A stretch of 64,000 nt of DNA, taken from positions 24,228,450 through 24,292,449 of the forward strand of contig OU452228.1 of NCBI GenBank assembly GCA_911728455.2, given 5' to 3'. Below, piece by piece: positions 37,656 to 48,411 of this stretch (position 1 is the stretch's first letter; each line of letters starts with the position of its first letter). The stretch comes from Marthasterias glacialis (taxonomy: Eukaryota > Echinodermata > Asteroidea > Forcipulatida > Asteriidae). The notes under the pieces are model-generated. The model had not been told where the DNA came from and made no database searches. It saw only the letters and a program-made list of their open reading frames with translations. The position numbers were made by a program, and so were the translations under genes.

Positions 37656-39194
37656 ACTTTAATAAAATTGAAGTTTGCTTTTTAATTTGCATTTATCTTA
37701 CACAAGATCTTAATCTACAACGATGGCTGTCTCCGTTCTTAGCGCTCTTTTTGCCGTTTCGCAAATTTTTGTTGAAATAAAATAATCTGACAAAGGGCTC
37801 GAGGTAAAAACAAATCGTGTTTATAGACAAATAGTTTAAAATATTTAGTAATACTACATAAGAGCTTATGAACTGGACATTTCATTCTGCTACTTTTTCA
37901 TCTCAAAGGGAGATTTCAAATGGGGGCCGGGGAGCGGGGCATGGACATCAATGGGGGAGGGGTGGTACGCCCCATATTTACACCAAACGGCTAGTAATAA
38001 TTGGTAATGTTGGTTGTCCTTATAATTTAGAGCTGTCATCCTCCTCTCCCCTCTTTATTTGCAAATTAAAAATGAGTATTTGCTTTTTTTTTATGTAAAA
38101 TGATTACCTCATAATTATAATAAATTGTGCCGACGAAATTGAAGATGTAGGTTCGTTTCGACCTGGAAATTTAGATTAAATTTTAAATGGCTATTTTTAT
38201 AGATTCGATAAAGTTGTGTGGATTTTTGTTTCTTAAAGTTTTTTTAAAGGTATTGCACGAAAAACATCCGCCAATGGTAAGTGGTAGTTAAAGCATCTAA
38301 AAATGATTTATTGACGGAACGCGACAATATCTCACGTCCATCAGCTGTGTAAAATAACTGCATGTTTTTACATTTATTTTGTGCCTTTACCGCCTTTGCA
38401 TATGCGACAGGTTTGTATGTTTTTCGTTTTGAAACAGCACTATCCATCAAAATTCGTTCCGAGAAAAAAAATTCTGAAATCAAATTCGTACGGCAAAAAC
38501 CAGGCCAAGCAACTTTTAAGTTTCGTTTCAGCCAGCCTTGGTGCACTGAATCCATGTAGGCTATAACAGCGGGTGACTTGCGTGTGTTGCACGCTTCGAG
38601 CAAGGCCCAGCCATCATCCCAGACGGTTCTACCCACCTAAGGTCAAAATGGTCAAAATTTACACCTAATTTATTCAACAGCTCCCTTCAATCCAATCTAA
38701 ATTCACCTATCTAACACCACGGGTTGATTCTTCAATATCATTACGATCAATTCCTCGGGTCCGTGACCTAATACTAAAGTCATGACTCCTATCAAAATGA
38801 TGACTGATCTTATCAAAAACAGTTGTACCTATCTTCACTAAGCTCACAGAAGCTTTGCTGGACTTTGACTTGACGACTAAATAGCCCGCAAAAATCCAAC
38901 TAACAACAATCTCTTCAAATAATCACAGCAAGCTTTTTGAACCCCTTGACATAATGTATGCACCTCATGTTAGATTTCGAGTTGCTACGTCGGGGAACAA
39001 TGCTCCATAAAAACTTTGGCCTGAGTGGCATTGAGGGGCTTGAAAAAATATCTCCACAAATCTGTTCAGTTTGTTGAAATGCACACGCCTCTCGAATCCA
39101 ACAGAGCACACGCCTCTCGAATCCAACAGAGGGTGAGAAGATTTTTACAATCGTGAATTAATGAGTCTTCAAGAAGATTTAGAAACTGTATGCT
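37656..39194. other. Upstream region of TMEM184 copy 2
   Basis: Matches block 1 in parts (38,595-38,935 with 23,840-24,210). A 25-bp tandem duplication (CACACGCCTCTCGAATCCAA) lies at about 39,079-39,128, just upstream of the copy 2 start. A frame at 38,244-38,636 (-) is open but unrecognised. The promoter cannot be placed by eye. Confidence 0.4.
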
Positions 39195-42100
39195 ATGGAT
39201 CCCAACCGAGAAGCAAACAGAGCTGAGAGGGGTGATGATACGACCGCTGCCCCGCCGAGGAATACCACCGATCCCGGGTCGTGTCTTGGTAGGTGGCGAC
39301 GGTGGATCCGTCCCGTAGTCTACGTGATCTACGGACTTCTCGTAGCAGCAGCAATACCTCTGATCATTATCGACGTCTCAAGGGCTGAGGAGGAGAATTT
39401 TAAGAGGACGCTTGCTGGTGTGGCTTTCTTTGCAATGATCATCGCTATGCCGATATCAATATGGGGTATAATCAATCATATCATCTGCTACACTCGACCC
39501 AGTCTTCAGAAATACATCATCAGGTATACAAAATTATAATTCATAGTAATTCAAAGTTTTTGGTCTGCATTTACTGAAGTGGATATGTGCTTTGTAGCCA
39601 AGACCAGACAAGCCCCAGACACGCCCCATTCCATTGTTTTGGTGAAGAAGTTATCCACTGGACTTGATGACGAGTAAACACCGCATGCAAAGGAAACTTG
39701 GAAATTGTCGATTTATAGACACGAATGACTTCATGTTTGCATGTTTTATAAAATCAATTTCAATTGGTGCTTTTCATTATGATAATTAATCTAAAAGATG
39801 GGATGAATTTATGATTTATTTTGTTGATCTAATTTTTCAGGATTTTGTGGATGGTTCCGATCTACGAGTTGAACAGTGTAAGTAGCAAAATGCTAAATTA
39901 AAAGAACATGTCAAGATTTCACTCTCACAATGCTGGTCTCATGACAGAAGTAAAATAAAATATCAATCACATGGAAAGCTCACTACGACTACTGCCATAA
40001 CTTAATAGCTTCCCCTAAAGTTAAATTCAAAAGAAGGTGGCGCAGAACTTCAAGTTTCCCTCCCCTCGCTCACACCCACAAGCTGCCGAAAAAATAATAA
40101 TAATAACGTCCTCAAATCTCTCCTGAATAATTATTTTAAGCTCAAAATATCATTAAAAAAATTATATATATATTTTTTTACAATTTCCAGTGGTTTGCTC
40201 TTCGTTTTCCGGCCGCCGAGATATATTTAGACACACTACGTCAGCTATACCAGGCTTTCGTCATGTATAATTTTGTCAACTACCTTCTGGCGTTCTTTGA
40301 AGAGGTACCGAACTTTGACAACCGGCTGACCATGAAACCCCAGATCAAGTCTCCTCCTCCATGTTGTTGCATCAAAGCGGTCCCAAACCAACAGTAAGTA
40401 TACGTAGAACCAATGTTATATTTTGATATGCGGTAACACCATGTGATTGTATCTACTTTGCTATATACAGTAGATTGTTCTTGTGAGAACTGTTATTATT
40501 CTACTACCGCGGAGTAGATTTCGGAATTCGCCGGGGGACAACTTAGTTCTGAAAAGAACTGTCCTGCTTATTAAGTACTACCTGGGGAGGTAGGAAATCG
40601 GCCGGGACTACTACTACTTTCACTGAGTGGATCGAGGGGACTTCTCGGATAACTTCACTGCCGCGGAGTGAGTTTATTGGTCTCAACGTTTAAAAGAAAA
40701 AAGGGGAGAGAGAGGGTGACAGAGAGAAGAAAAACAGAATAATAATATTAAAACGAACCGATCTTAAACCATATTTTTTCATTTTGGTGAACGGAATATT
40801 GTATGATGGCCTACCGATTTAATAATTAATAACAACTAAGTAATCATATATTACAACAATTCTGAAAACGCACAGAAACGATGAAGTTATCCCCGATCTC
40901 CCTCCAAACGCCAGCTCAGAGAAATAAAAACAATTTCTCTACTGCACTTACAGCATTAGTATATGAATCAGCTGATGACAATCTTAACTGCTCCAATTCA
41001 AACTTAATTTCTACACGTAACTAACGCACACAGAAACATCAAAACGATACAGGGCGGCACAATGCTGAACACAGATCCACTTGTTTTTATTTTTGTATCG
41101 CAGGGCAAGTTGTTTGGATAATAAAGCGATAATTCCTTGATCGTAACCGCAAACATGTTGTCATAATCCACATGATAACACTCTGACCTTACGTTATTCA
41201 ACCGGCAGCAGATGCAAAGACGTTTATGATCAAAGTTTATATAAAGAGGTCAACTACATTCAAACTGAAATCACATCTGGTGTGTAGAATAACGGTACTT
41301 CATGACGAATGGCCTGCATGCCTTGCTTAAGAACAGGCTCTGTGAAAAACGGCTGCAACTTTGTTACTCCTGCTGCAAAGCCAGTGTGAAACTTAAATGG
41401 CTAATCCAGGGTCAGACGATAACTGGCGGGTGGGAAATGAATGTAGACGAGCGAAAAACTCCACTCGTTTTGTCCGCCATACCACTCTTTTTATTTTCAA
41501 CTTGAATCAGAGTGAAGTTCGCTCCAATTTCACTCAATAAGGGTGATGCACAGTGAGTTTCACTCTCAGAAGAGCCAAACTGACACCACTCGGGCGAGAA
41601 AGTGGAATTTTCACTCATTTACATTTGTTTGGCACCCCCGAACAACTATATTGACAAACTAGGGAGACCGGCAACTTCAGGGATGGATAGCTCAGTTGGT
41701 AGATCGTCGGTACGTTTAGCCAGTGGCCGCAGGTTCAAATCCCGCTCCAGTCAATTTTTTTGTACACTCCAATTGTTTTTACATTAAGCAACACAAACTT
41801 GGCAACACTTTGACTTCGCCCCGATTACTTGCAGCTATTTTATTAGTCTCTTGTTATAGAAGTTTCACCTCATTGCCATTATCTTCATTTTATATTAAAA
41901 AAAAATAAAAATGCATTAATGATGCATTTAGAAAAATAAAGTTTTACCAACTTATCACAATTTCTACCGTCTTTCTCAAAATTATTTTGATTCCTGAAAT
42001 CTTAATGAAATTAAACTTGAGATTTTGCTTAGGTTTAGAAAGAAACTAGTGTTCATTTCTTGTTTTGTTTATTTATATCACTAGAATTATCCGCAGGTGT

Positions 42101-45100
42101 AAAGCAGGTGTTCTCAGCTACACCGTTGTCCGAATTATTGTAACCATAGTTTCGATGTAAGTACGTTTTCTTTTTTAATCTTGAAGTAAAAACCTACGAA
42201 TATAACATCAAAGTAATAAAACCCGACCCTTGTGTTTAATTCGTACGAAAAAGAAGTTTTATCAAGTAATGGACCACGAGGGAAACGAACCGGGTAAATT
42301 TAAACTAATTTGGGGTGAATGCCAAATATTATAGGGCTAGACATCTCAGTTGGGAGAGCATCGGCACATAAATCCGCATGTCGCAGGTTCAAATCCCATT
42401 CTAGTCACTTTTTCTTTGTTGTATCTTTTCTTTAAAAGAATCACACATCTTACAGGAAGGTACGAAGAAGGAAATTTCTCTGCAAAATATGCCTATGTCT
42501 GGGTGACCATTGCCGTAACAATTTCACAAATCGTAAGTATTGGGGGCTTAACGGTACCAATTTAAGGTAAGATTGTTAATGGTACATTCAAGAGGTTGAT
42601 CTTATGGGAGTGTTTTAGGGGAACATTGAAGGATGGGTCTTGGGTTGTGGTGTGCCACTGCAGGCATATCCACAGGGAAGATCTTATTCTTGGTCACATC
42701 AAAGGGGGTTGATCTTAGGGGTGTGTCCTTGGGGATCTTCCGGGTGTGTCCTAGGGGAACATCCAAAAGATATACAGTGTTGGATCTTAAAGGAGTGTTC
42801 CTATAGGAGGCCAACCAAGGGTGGGGTCTTTAGGGTGTGACACTGGGGACATATGCAACGGCAGGATCTTATCCTTGGTGCACATCTAAGGGGGTTGATC
42901 TTAGGGGTGTGTACTAGGGGACCATCCAAGGGATGTGTCTTCAGGTGATATACCGTAACTCCATGGTGAATCTTAAAGGAGTGTTCCTATAGAGGAACAA
43001 CCAAGGGTGGCCACAACAAAAGGGGCTGATCTTAGGGATGTGTCCTGTGGCACATTCAAGGAATGTCTCACTTGGGGAACATGCATGTCATTGATAGAGT
43101 GGATCTCTTGCCTAGATACTACTGAGGGAAGATGACAATGTCAGGTTCACAATTCATAAGTAGTTCCATTGTGTTCCATCCCAAGGGTGGTATCTTGGTG
43201 TGATGTATGCGGCAAGTCCAATGGCTGGAAATTAGCTTGAGGAAAATAGCGGTTATAGGATCCCAAAGTGGCATACATTGGTGGTATCTTATAGATAGTC
43301 CACGTGAACAGATCCCAGTGGTTGAAGCAATTAGACACTGAGGCAAAAGGGGTAGAGAAGGGGTAGGTAATGTTAAAATGTGTCACAGCATGGAGGAAAG
43401 ACCTCAAGGTCACAACAGCTTGATTTGTAAAAGTTATCCTCTGTTTCTATATTCTATAAACTTTTAAATGTCAAATCTCAAGACCACTCCACTGTCTTAT
43501 TTTTGCTGTCCCTCAGTGGGCCATCTTCTGCATAATCCTCCTACGTAAAGCAACCCTCGATGAGCTCAAAATGTTACCCAGGTCCACTTCTCAGTGTGTG
43601 GGAATTCAGCTTGTGATATTCGTCACCAACTTCCAGAGTACACTCCTCAATATACTGGCCCAGGCAGGTGCCATGAAGCCCAACCCAGCATGGGGTTTTG
43701 AAGATGAGTTTGCATTCGCTACAATGCTGCAGGTGAACTGTTTAATCTTAATAGCTTGGTTCAACAGCTGTAATTAAAAGAAATTCTCTGTACAAATATT
43801 ATAAGAAATTATTCTAGCCTCACTTTGAGGCAAAATACTCCTTGAAAAATGTCAAAGAGTCTACACTTGGTCTATAATGTTCCCATTGTTTAAATGCAAA
43901 AATATAAATAATAACAGTCATCCTATTGAACACCTTGGTGCAAATTTGTTTTCATTTGTTTCTTTTAGATGTGGCAATCACAGATTTGCATAATCTTGGA
44001 TCAGTTTTGGGCAAAAACAGAAACTAATAATTCACTGTAATTTCTTTGATTTCAATTCAGGATTTTCTAATTTGCCTTGAGATGGTGGCCTGTGCCATTC
44101 TCTTCTCTTATTCTTTTGACTATCGGCGTTACGATTCTGAGAATGAACACAAGATGAGCATCATACAATCCTTTAAGCATGTGTGGACAATGTCCGATGT
44201 GAAATCCAACATCATGGAGCATCTCAGAAGACCAGGTAGGTGTATGCAAATTAAGAAGTTGCTGGTGACTACTCAACAGGCTCCTCCCACTTTCAGTTAT
44301 CAGTTCATTAACACATCAATCCCTTAAGCATCAAGTGGACCATTCATGTGGCGTGTCGTGGCCGAGTGGTCAAGCGCACTGGACTCGAGCTCAGGTATTT
44401 CTGATCAGCAGAGTGTGGATTTGAGTCCCAGTCTTGACACTTGTGTCTTTAAGCAAGATACGTAAGGGGATGGGATGTAAAGCCGTGGGTCCCGTGTGTT
44501 GTGTAATGCACGTTAAAGAACCCAGTTACACTTATTGCTAAGAGAAGGTGTTTCTGGCAGTGGCTGCTGAATGCATCGCAGCATCTTGTTCACCCTTACA
44601 AGGTGCTCCATAAATGGGTCTCGATCATAAATCAAACACTTCATAAACATCTTAAAATAATATAATAAGCGCCTTGAGTACCTAATTGTAAATAGATAAC
44701 AAGACTATATAAGACTCTGGTATTATTATTACCATATCCGATGTGAAACCCAACATCATTGAGCATCTCAGAGCAAAAGGTAGGCTATGCAAATTAAGAA
44801 GTTGCTGATGAATATTCATGTTATTAGATTCCCAATGTGACAAATAGGGTACAGAGTATACATGGACAGAGAAGTTTGTAGTTGATTAGCTAACATCTTA
44901 TAATTTGGGTTTGAATTCCATCAACAGGTCATTCCTCTGATAGTCAGAGCACTGATCTTGTTCAAATGGAGCAGTCTCCAGCAGTGGACAACGTTTCTCC
45001 CTCTTTACCATCTCAATCTCCAACAGAGGAAGAAGTTCCTCCAAGGAGGCGAAAACAGGGGCATCAGTTCATCTCTCTCCCTGACATCATCTTGAATCAT

Positions 45101-45787
45101 CAGGAGCATTCAGACGTCAACGGAAATCAAGGAAAGGGAATTGAAAACCAAAGTGATTCTAATCTACAAGTGACGAAACCAACTGAGGGGACAAGTGACA
45201 ATGACACAGATGATTTCATGGACGATGACTTTACAACAGATGACAGTGACATCAATGACATTCCACGACCTCCCTCTGTCGAGGACCAACTGGAAAATGC
45301 TCAAGTCAAAGCTCTCAAGCTTCCAAAGAGGCAGAAAAAGATCAGCTGCTCAGGACTGAAAATGTCATTTGATGATGACGATGACATTTCAACAAATGGC
45401 GATGACATCAGTGCTTTCGGTAAATCCGATGACGACCAATTAGACACACCAGACATGACACCTCTTACTCTACCCAAGAGAAGACGTCACCGATCCAGCA
45501 ATGCTGACGACCTAGCGCTGGGGGATAATGACATTTCAAGCGATGATGATGATGATGATAGTGATATCAATTTTCGTCATCAATCGATAAGTGATAAGTC
45601 TGGTACATCTCCCACAGCATCTCTGCCAGTCCCACAAAGACGGATCAAAAAGGTCAGCTATGCTGGAATGACATTTGATGACATGGACTGGTACGTAATG
45701 AGGGATGAAGAAGAGCATCCGCCAAGAACAGAGAGAAAGAACACAGGAACACAAAAAGACAAAAATCTTAAAGGTCCTGTGAATTAG
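39195..45787 (+). CDS. TMEM184-like seven-helix protein, copy 2 (8 exons, long acidic tail)
   Basis: Exons: 39195-39523, 39841-39877, 40191-40393, 42085-42156, 42439-42532, 43517-43732, 44061-44235, 44928-45787, in phase, 661 aa. Exons 2 and 4-7 have exactly the same lengths as in copy 1, and exons 1 and 3 are each one codon shorter. Exon 2 reads ILWMVPIYELNS and exon 3 WFALRFPAAEIYLDTLRQLY, the family signature. The last exon adds a tail of about 287 residues: SP-rich start, basic PPRRRKQG, then Asp-rich runs (DDTDDFMDDDF-like) and three repeats of the type LPKR(Q/R)-K/R near tail residues 115, 170 and 225. No helices are predicted in it, so it should be a cytosolic disordered tail. Known family role: OSTA/TMEM184 membrane proteins; substrate unknown. 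The basic-acidic tail suggests regulated binding, which is inference. Confidence 0.88.
40460..40690. repeat. Repeat remnant with several GC-rich dyads, intron 3 of TMEM184 copy 2
   Basis: Contains TTCTACTACCGCGGAGTAGA, GTTCTGAAAAGAAC, CTACCTGGGGAGGTAG and TCACTGCCGCGGAGTGA, four short hairpin-forming words in 200 bp. The word GGTTCTGAAAAGAACC also occurs, reversed, at about 25,855. This is probably the end of a retroelement; the type is not identified. Confidence 0.5.
41625..41757 (+). repeat. SINE-A with leader, intron 3 of TMEM184 copy 2
   Basis: The leader GGCACCCCCGAACAACTATA is followed by a tRNA-like head at 41,680-41,752 with an A box (TAGCTCAGTTGGTAGATC) and a B box (GGTTCAAATCCCGC). 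Confidence 0.7.
42331..42415 (+). repeat. SINE-A head, intron 4 of TMEM184 copy 2
   Basis: GGGCTAGACATCTCAGTTGG with B box GGTTCAAATCCCATTC and tail TTTTTCTTTG. It sits only about 25 bp before the acceptor of exon 5 (42,439), so the acceptor's pyrimidine tract now adjoins SINE sequence. Confidence 0.7.
42590..43080. repeat. Degenerate minisatellite in intron 5 of TMEM184 copy 2
   Basis: Units built on GATCTTAGGGGTGTGTCCT and GGGGAACATCCAAGG repeat irregularly over about 490 bp. Copy 1 has only a single related unit (GGTGTGTCTTAGGGGATCAT at 31,391), so the array grew after the duplication or shrank in copy 1. Confidence 0.8.
44324..44779 (+). pseudogene. Duplicate of TMEM184 exon 7 end (exon 7b), split by a SINE
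   Basis: TTAAGCATCAAGTGGACCAT at 44,324-44,343 and ACCATATCCGATGTGAAACC from 44,731 join, apart from the SINE, into a copy of the last 70 or so bases of exon 7. The reading frame (W-T-I-S-D-V-K-P-N-I-I-E-H-L-R-A-K) and the GTAGGC donor at 44,780 are kept. It is not found at this place in copy 1. With the SINE inside and no acceptor seen, it is unlikely to be used now. Confidence 0.75.
44344..44730 (+). mobile_element. Full-length SINE-B with 5-bp target duplication
   Basis: The tRNA-like head GTGGCGTGTCGTGGCCGAGT, the body with GTAAAGCCGTGGGTCCCGTG and the LINE-like end AAGACTATATAAGACTCTGG plus (TATTATTATT) are flanked by ACCAT at 44,339-44,343 and 44,731-44,735. The 3' end resembles tails of CR1/L2-type LINEs, which probably mobilise it. 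Confidence 0.82.
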
Positions 45788-47775
45788 AAAAGTGTTATGG
45801 GTAACCTATACAACATGCACATATTAACCTATAAAAGCAATTTGTTTCAAAATATATTGGAGGTTTGTATCACCAAAAAAGAAAAAAGAAAGTAAAATCA
45901 GGAGTAAATCCATGCCCCTAAAAGGGGACAAGTTTATGATGTAGACCTAGGCAAATGCCGACCTAGGCACATGCCGTTGGTCTGCATCTGGCGATCGATA
46001 CATATGGATGTGATACAATGTGCAAACTTAATATGTAAATGCTTGTGATATTATGGAAAATGCCGTCAAGGTATACTGATTTTTTTTTTTTTTTTTTTTT
46101 TTTTTTGGGGGGGGGGGGGGTTATTTAATGTATCGAACCATGTATTTGTGGATTGTGTCCATCTCCTCTCTGAGGGCGGGGCAAGGGCTCTAAGGGGGGG
46201 GGGGGGGGCTCCAGCCACCTGCTTAAGCCACTAATAGCAACCCTACCAAAGATGGTGTCAGTCTGCTCAGACTCCCGTCAGATCCAAAATACCAACGAAT
46301 TTGGACTGCTGCAGTGAAACATACTACAGCTAAATAGTCAGGAGTGGCAATGTCATCGCGTTTGCATTGTCATTCAGTGCTGGGGGAGGGGGGAGGGGAG
46401 GGGGAGGGGCGGTGGCCGACATCTATGCCATGACAGCGTACCATCGGGTGATATCGAAATGGATAACACAAATTTTGGGACAAATTAAAGTGTAACAAAT
46501 CATGACAAACTCATAACAATAGTATTATGTTTTATTAGTATCAAACAATCTATTAATATATATTTAGTTTGCAGTGGCACCGCTGACCAGTTGATACCCT
46601 CATCATGCAGTGCCTCAAAACATGTAAACAATGTATCAAGCCCCCAAAAATGCAACGTGAAAAAAATGACCACTTCATAACCCTTTAAGAATTTGACAGT
46701 AACTGATATTTAAAGGATAGGATTCTGAATATCAAGTTTGGTTGGTTTACTGGTATTATAGCTAGAAGGTTTTAACAAGAAGCTAACATTATTGATCTTG
46801 ATGAGTTTCCATGAAGGCGTAAAATTCCAGGCTTTTCCAGGACTGTGGGAACCGTGTGTTATAAAATTTATATACAAATTTTCACTGCATACCATGGGTG
46901 TTTTAATGGCATTTGACACAACACCAAAAAGTATTAACAGTGTTGTGAATCAAATTTAGTGCTTTAATGTTGAAGGACAAAATACACTAAAATATATCCT
47001 CACAAAAAAAATATCAGCTTATTGTCTGACCATGGAAAATAGGAGCATAAAAATGGCAAGAAATGCTTGAAATGAAGTAGACATTAGAAGTATATTTCGT
47101 AAATAAAAACCATTTAACTTGCTTTTATACATCGACATTGAAATAGATAACCTGAGGTCAAATCAAAGTATTTGTCTAAAGTCAATAAAAATATTCCTTA
47201 CTTGCTCTTAAGCTACGGTCAAAGGTCAAGAACAATAAAACAAATATGCAGTTCTTAAAAAAATGACTCATCCTATTGGCTGATAACAGACTATCCTGAG
47301 CGTGATATAATTCAAACGCCCACTTCACAAAGTTTGGCTCAAATCATTATGTTTTAGGTGGTAATGTGTCAGAAAAAAATGTGTTGATGGTTTTTTTTGG
47401 TTGGGATTTTGCACTCATCCATTATGCGAGGTTATTCTAAATGCTGTAACGTAAATAAGCAATGATGATTGTTTTTTTTTGGAAAGGGGGGGGGGGTCTG
47501 AAAATGCTTTTTTTTCCTCAACTTGACCTGTTGACAATATTTCAGACAGAAATATTTCCCTGGAGAATTGGTGCTGGTATATAATCTGTACTTTCAGAAT
47601 AAAAACAAGCATTTTATTCAGTAAGATAGCGACTATATCCAGTAGGCCTACTTTGTCGTCTTCATCATCTTCTCTGGACAGGTATCTTCAGGCCTACGGG
47701 TCACAGTGCAAGTCACTTTTGAGGGCCCCTTGGTTTCGTTACCAGAAAGATATAATAATAATAGTAATAAAGTAA
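45788..47775. other. Intergenic region, T(n)G(n) repeat and dispersed-repeat pieces
   Basis: At 46,079-46,220 is the second T(n)G(n) repeat (T about 25, G about 14, then TATTTAATGTATCGAACCAT and another G run). At 46,380-46,415 is a GGGGAGG-rich stretch. At 47,540-47,610 is a fragment of the 37,300/55,795 repeat. At 47,675-47,775 is a dispersed repeat with an AATAAT tail, also seen near 6640-6720, into which the DIRS element inserted. No gene is seen. Confidence 0.55.
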
Positions 47776-47822
47776 ACTCCCCCCCCACAGTAGTGTGGTG
47801 GGGGTCTACGAACGAATACTTA

Positions 47823-47974
47823 CCTGTAGAGCACACTACTATTTGCATATTTCCCAATACCGGCAGGATATTTCGCTAAGAGTTTACACATATATATATA
47901 TATATATAGCGCCCTCCATCGCCTTACCCATAGTGCCCCGCGGCGAGTAGCCTCGTGACTCTTCCTTTTCTCTT
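47823..47974. repeat. DIRS inverted terminal repeat (3' side)
   Basis: Exact inverse of 53,721-53,872 by eye: CCTGTAGAGCACACTACTAT at the outer part, a (TA)9 run, and CTTCCTTTTCTCTT at the inner part. A 47-bp outer extension (47,776-47,822) with a C8 run and GGTCTACGAACGAATACTTA lies outside it. Confidence 0.95.
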
Positions 47975-48026
47975 GCGTTACCAACTTAACTGTCAGTCAT
48001 CGAGAAGTGGGGAAGGGGGGAGGGAT

Positions 48027-48129
48027 GCTCTACAGGTAAGTATTCGTTCGTAGACCCCCACCACACTACTGTGGGGGGGGAGTCTACTTCACTCATACAT
48101 TACCTGTAGAGCACACTACTATTTGCATA
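48027..48129. repeat. DIRS internal complementary region
   Basis: 48,027-48,083 is the reverse complement of the left outer end (GCTCTACAGGTAAGTATTCG to GGGGGGGGAGT), and 48,081-48,129 is the reverse complement of the right outer end (AGTCTACTTCACTCATACAT to ATTTGCATA). The two overlap at AGT. In DIRS elements this region is thought to bridge the ends while the circular DNA form is made. Confidence 0.95.
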
Positions 48130-48194
48130 GACTCGCACCGGAATTCGGTGGTGGGATACGAGATGATGCAACGACAGAAGGGGCACGTCAACCC

Positions 48195-48235
<41 letters not shown>

Positions 48236-48411
48236 CAAGCGGACCCCGTCTACGTAAACCACACGTAAGGGTATGCGCCGTCTCGGAAACTCCGCCCGTC
48301 GGAACGCAAGCGGCCGAGGGGGGGAGGGGAGGAAAAACATGATTAACAGTTTTAATTGTACACAGAATATGGAACCATATCTAAAGTACCCATATCAATG
48401 TGGGAACTCAC

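Larger units (their letters stand above)
35370..45790 (+). repeat. Segmental duplication, block 2 (contains TMEM184-like copy 2)
   Basis: Counterpart of 21,240-33,440 in the same orientation, interrupted by the 801-bp TIR element at 35,419-36,219, which is absent from the matching point in block 1 (about 21,315). Confidence 0.85.

Noticed and set aside
38244-38636. 130-aa minus-strand ORF upstream of TMEM184 copy 2
   Set aside because: No recognised domain; the counterpart in block 1 is not open; treated as chance.
47648-47857. Last PRMT9 exon beyond the DIRS element
   Set aside because: The peptide comes from a dispersed repeat also seen near 6640-6720, and PRMT9 already ends in its family-like C-terminus at 53,909.
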